Source of the DNA: Flavobacteriales bacterium
GTDB lineage: Bacteria > Bacteroidota > Bacteroidia > Flavobacteriales_F > PHOS-HE28
Assembly: GCA_024640205.1 (NCBI GenBank)
Contig: JAHEFL010000063.1
Span: 1 to 7,740 of the forward strand
Direction of reading: 5' to 3'
Length of the DNA stretch: 7,740 nt
In this document: positions 5,321 to 7,740 of the stretch, in pieces
Numbering within the stretch: position 1 is the stretch's first letter
Layout of the letters: every line of letters starts with the position of its first letter
Notes under the pieces: generated by a model
Seen by the model: only the letters and a program-made list of their open reading frames with translations
Databases searched by the model: none
Told to the model about the DNA's origin: nothing
Program-made: the position numbers and the translations under genes

Positions 5321-7159
5321 ATGGGCATCGTGCTGCGGCATTCCCTTGCACGCCTGCTGGTGGCAGGCGGTGTGCTGCTTTGCAGTGCCGGGCTGCGTGC
5401 ACAGGACCCCGCGCGCGCTTCCGCCTGGGTGGACAGCGTGATCGCCCACTTCGCCAACCGCAATGACTACGATGTGCAGCTGGCCAAGCCGGCGCTGGAC
5501 TCGGCACTGAACATCCTGCGCTTACAGGGCGACCGCTGTCGGGAGGCCCAGGTGCAGTCCTGGCGCGGGCACTGCTTCGAACGCTTCGGGCAGCTGGATT
5601 CGGCCGTGGCGGTGGTGCGCGAGGGCATGCGGGTGTTCGCGCCCCCCTGCGACAGCTTGGTGCTGATGTCCCTGCGGGTGAACCTGGCCAACGCGCTGCT
5701 GTCGCTGAAGGAGGTGGAGGAGGTGGAACGGCTGTGCACCGAGGCGCTGGCCCAGTGGAACCCCGCCTGGCCCTTCAGCGTCGCGCGCAACGGGCTCCTC
5801 ACCGACCAGGCCATCGCCATCGCCATGCAGGGTGACCTGTTGCGCGCGCTGGAGGCCTTCCGCGAGGTGCTGCGCATCGCCCGGATGGAGGAGCGCACCA
5901 ACCACGAGATCGATGCGCTGGGCAACATCGGCGCGGTGTTCGGCATGCTCAGCGACGAAGGACGGCGGCCCGCGTTCAGCGACAGCGCGGCGATGTACAT
6001 CCACCATGTGCTGGACCTCGAACGCCGGGCCGGTGATCGCCAGGGCATGATGTACCAGTATGCCAACCTGGCCGCTTTGGCCTACGATCGCGGTCAGCAC
6101 CAGCGGGCGCTCGCGTACCTGGATTCGGCCGAAGTGCTGGCCGAAGAGCTGAAGGTGCTGGAGCAGCGCGTGGACATCATGGACAAGCGGCGCAGCAACT
6201 ATGAGGCCCTGGGCAACATGGACAGCGCCTACCATTACCTGTTCCGACATGTGGCCCTGAAGGACACCCTACTCAATGTGGAGAAGGCGAAGGCTATCGC
6301 CGAGCTGCAGGAGAAGTACGAGAGCGAGAAAAAGGCACGCACCATCAAGGAGCTGGAAGTGATCAACCTCGATGCGGAACTGCGCAAAGCGGAATTAACA
6401 AGGACACGGAACATCTACCTATTCTCAGGTATCGGCATCCTGTTGGCCGCAGGCGGGCTATGGAACCGCTTGCGATACGTCCACCGGTCCCGTGACGCGA
6501 TCCAGAAAGAAAAGGACATCAGTGAAAGCCTGCTCCACAATATCCTGCCAGAGGAAGTCGCCTCGGAACTGCGGGAGAAAGGCTACGCTGACACAAGGGA
6601 ATTCGACCAGGCGACAATTCTCTTTACGGATTTCAAAGGATTCACCAGCATCAGCGAACAGCTTTCTGCTAGTGAACTGGTGGAGGAGCTTAATGTTTGC
6701 TTCAAGGCGTTCGATGGTATCATGGAGAAGTACCGGATCGAGAAGATCAAAACGATAGGCGATGCGTACATGGCTGCGGGTGGATTGCCCGATACCAGAC
6801 ACGGCTCACCACAGGAGGTGGTACAGGCCGCCTTGGAAATGCAGGCCTTCATGAGATCCTACCGGAAGGAACGCGAGGATCAGGGCAAACCGGCCTTCCA
6901 AATGCGCGTAGGCATCCATACCGGGAATGTCGTTGCAGGGATCGTAGGTGTGAAGAAATTCGCTTACGACATCTGGGGGGATACCGTGAACACGGCCAGT
7001 CGCATGGAAAGCAGTGGAGAACCGGACCGGGTGAACATCTCCGAGGTCACCTACCTGCTCGTGAAAGAGGTCCCCGGATTCAGCTTCACGGCCCGTGGCA
7101 AGGTGAAGGCCAAAGGCAAAGGCGAAATGGAAATGTATTTCGTGGATCAGGTCACGTGA
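5321..7159 (+). CDS. TPR-transmembrane class III adenylate cyclase
   Basis: This 612-residue membrane receptor is predicted to convert ATP to cAMP and pyrophosphate in the cytoplasm. In order: signal peptide (residues 1-27, cleaved near LRAQ); helical TPR-like repeats (about 60-315, for example 245-272 NLAALAYDRGQHQRALAYLD) predicted to lie in the periplasm; a coiled coil (about 320-360); one TM helix (about 364-382); a signalling linker with LLHNILPEEVASEL (404-417); and the catalytic domain (about 428-608). Metal-binding Asp437 (LFTDFKGFT) and Asp481 (IGDAYM), adenine-selecting Lys477 and Asp550 (YDIWG), and transition-state Asn557 and Arg561 (TVNTASR) are all present. It should therefore work as a homodimer and prefer ATP over GTP. 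It lies 16 bases after the 124-aa gene. The coding sequence changes sharply in GC near 6240-6400, suggesting a mosaic origin. The sensed signal is unknown. Confidence 0.93.
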   Translation: MGIVLRHSLARLLVAGGVLLCSAGLRAQDPARASAWVDSVIAHFANRNDYDVQLAKPALDSALNILRLQGDRCREAQVQSWRGHCFERFGQLDSAVAVVREGMRVFAPPCDSLVLMSLRVNLANALLSLKEVEEVERLCTEALAQWNPAWPFSVARNGLLTDQAIAIAMQGDLLRALEAFREVLRIARMEERTNHEIDALGNIGAVFGMLSDEGRRPAFSDSAAMYIHHVLDLERRAGDRQGMMYQYANLAALAYDRGQHQRALAYLDSAEVLAEELKVLEQRVDIMDKRRSNYEALGNMDSAYHYLFRHVALKDTLLNVEKAKAIAELQEKYESEKKARTIKELEVINLDAELRKAELTRTRNIYLFSGIGILLAAGGLWNRLRYVHRSRDAIQKEKDISESLLHNILPEEVASELREKGYADTREFDQATILFTDFKGFTSISEQLSASELVEELNVCFKAFDGIMEKYRIEKIKTIGDAYMAAGGLPDTRHGSPQEVVQAALEMQAFMRSYRKEREDQGKPAFQMRVGIHTGNVVAGIVGVKKFAYDIWGDTVNTASRMESSGEPDRVNISEVTYLLVKEVPGFSFTARGKVKAKGKGEMEMYFVDQVT

Positions 7160-7165
7160 TCACGT
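7154..7165. repeat. 12-bp palindrome between convergent genes
   Basis: ACGTGATCACGT is a perfect palindrome covering the cyclase stop codon (7157-7159) and extending towards the convergent peptidase stop. With no loop and no T tract it is not a terminator. It may be coincidental. Confidence 0.35.
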
Positions 7166-7171
7166 CCTGCC

Positions 7172-7740
7172 TTATTTCTTGCCAGCCTCGTTCCGCTGCG
7201 AACGGACCCTTTCCTTCAACGCACGTCTGAACTCCTCCTGACGTGGATCGTTCAACGTCAATCGATACCGCGGACTTCCATTCAGGAACGAGGTTCCTGT
7301 GTACGTGAAGGTGTAGTACGTTCCTTCGTGGAACATGGTGACGGGCTGATCTTCGCGGGCAGCCATCGTTCGCAGGGGGCCATTCCCACTCGGGTCCATG
7401 AATTCCACCTCGATCCTCCTCGTGTCGTGCTTTCGTGATACGGAGCGCCAGGCCAGGTCGTCCGTCCTATGTACCTCACTGCCATCGAGCCTACCCTTTA
7501 TCCTTCCCTTGGAGTTCGGCTTTTTGTCGTCGGGGTCATCGTCCTTTACGAGAACTGGTGTAGGCGTCAGGCGGTCGGTGACATAGGCTTCGCTGCATGT
7601 CCAATCCATGGTGTTGTACGGTATTCGCACATAGCCATTCAGCCCCCATTGCAGACCCCATGAATTCAGGACGATGAAACAACTGTCCGCATCATCATAG
7701 CCTGTGCATACCATGATGTGGTGTACACGTCCGTTCCAAT
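7172..7740 (-). CDS. C1 (papain-like) cysteine peptidase, C-terminal part
   Basis: The gene runs off the right edge, and 188 complete codons are visible up to a TAA at 7172-7174. The reading frame starts WNGRVHHIMVCTGYDD, in which the second His has the spacing of the papain catalytic His before GYDD. FIVLNSWGLQWGLNGYVRIPY follows within the next 30 residues and includes the catalytic Asn in NSWG and the family's Gly-Tyr-x-x-Ile-Pro-Tyr ending. The catalytic Cys and any signal or pro-peptide lie outside the window. After the catalytic core there is about 130 residues of extra sequence: a charged linker (VKDDDPDDKKPNSKGR), then a probable beta-rich domain (MFHEGTYYTFTYTGTSF), then a helical Arg/Glu-rich tail ending AGKK. 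I do not recognise this extension. The gene converges on the cyclase with a 12-base gap. An internal ATG at 7714 is not the real start, because the catalytic His lies upstream of it. Confidence 0.85.
   Translation of the reverse strand, partial: WNGRVHHIMVCTGYDDADSCFIVLNSWGLQWGLNGYVRIPYNTMDWTCSEAYVTDRLTPTPVLVKDDDPDDKKPNSKGRIKGRLDGSEVHRTDDLAWRSVSRKHDTRRIEVEFMDPSGNGPLRTMAAREDQPVTMFHEGTYYTFTYTGTSFLNGSPRYRLTLNDPRQEEFRRALKERVRSQRNEAGKK

Noticed and set aside
5522..6250. Long open frame on the minus strand inside the cyclase gene
   Set aside because: It lies antisense to a clear TPR coding region in the most GC-rich part of the window, where stop codons are rare. The translation is rich in His, Gln and Val with no recognisable domain.
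1..7740. CRISPR arrays, tRNA or rRNA genes, transposases, phage or defence genes
   Set aside because: I looked on both strands and found no repeated spacer pattern, cloverleaf, transposase, integrase or known defence motif.

Overview
The window looks like a chromosomal segment from a member of the Bacteroidota, probably a Flavobacteriales-type environmental bacterium of moderate GC. The clues are a DUF6090-like membrane protein with the N-terminal signature common in that phylum, a TPR-transmembrane-cyclase receptor built like Bacteroidota TPR histidine kinases, and few clear Shine-Dalgarno sequences. The phylum call is inference from protein style. No rRNA, tRNA, CRISPR array, insertion sequence or phage gene is visible.

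Layout. At the left edge, the tail of one gene overlaps (ATGA) a complete DUF6090-like gene (96..827, +), and the two look like tandem paralogues. Convergent to them is a minus-strand pair: a secreted alpha/beta-hydrolase (2097..3284) followed 38 bases later by a 12-TM MFS transporter (835..2058). Two mutually exclusive hairpins sit over the transporter's GTG start. A 371-base divergent spacer with an AT-rich core separates the hydrolase from a small orphan gene (3656..3880, +), which ends in a very strong intrinsic terminator. A second spacer of 309 bases leads to a SnoaL/NTF2-like lipoprotein (4190..4768, +), also followed by a clear terminator.

The next transcription unit holds an unrecognised 124-aa Thr/Gly-rich protein (4930..5304) and, 16 bases downstream, a 612-aa membrane-bound class III adenylate cyclase (5321..7159). 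The cyclase has a signal peptide, a predicted periplasmic TPR region, one TM helix and a cytoplasmic catalytic domain that retains every expected catalytic residue. At the right edge is the convergent C-terminal part of a papain-like (C1) cysteine peptidase (7172..7740, -).

How the genes work together. Only two functional groupings are supported by layout: hydrolase plus MFS transporter (possible processing and export or uptake), and the 124-aa protein plus cyclase (possible ligand or partner and receptor). The rest looks like ordinary accessory and envelope genes. The most unusual signal is an abrupt composition change inside the cyclase gene. The TPR half is about 72% GC in sampled lines and the catalytic half about 45-58%, which suggests a mosaic gene assembled by domain exchange. 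I do not see a recognisable defence system or other clearly undescribed multi-gene system.
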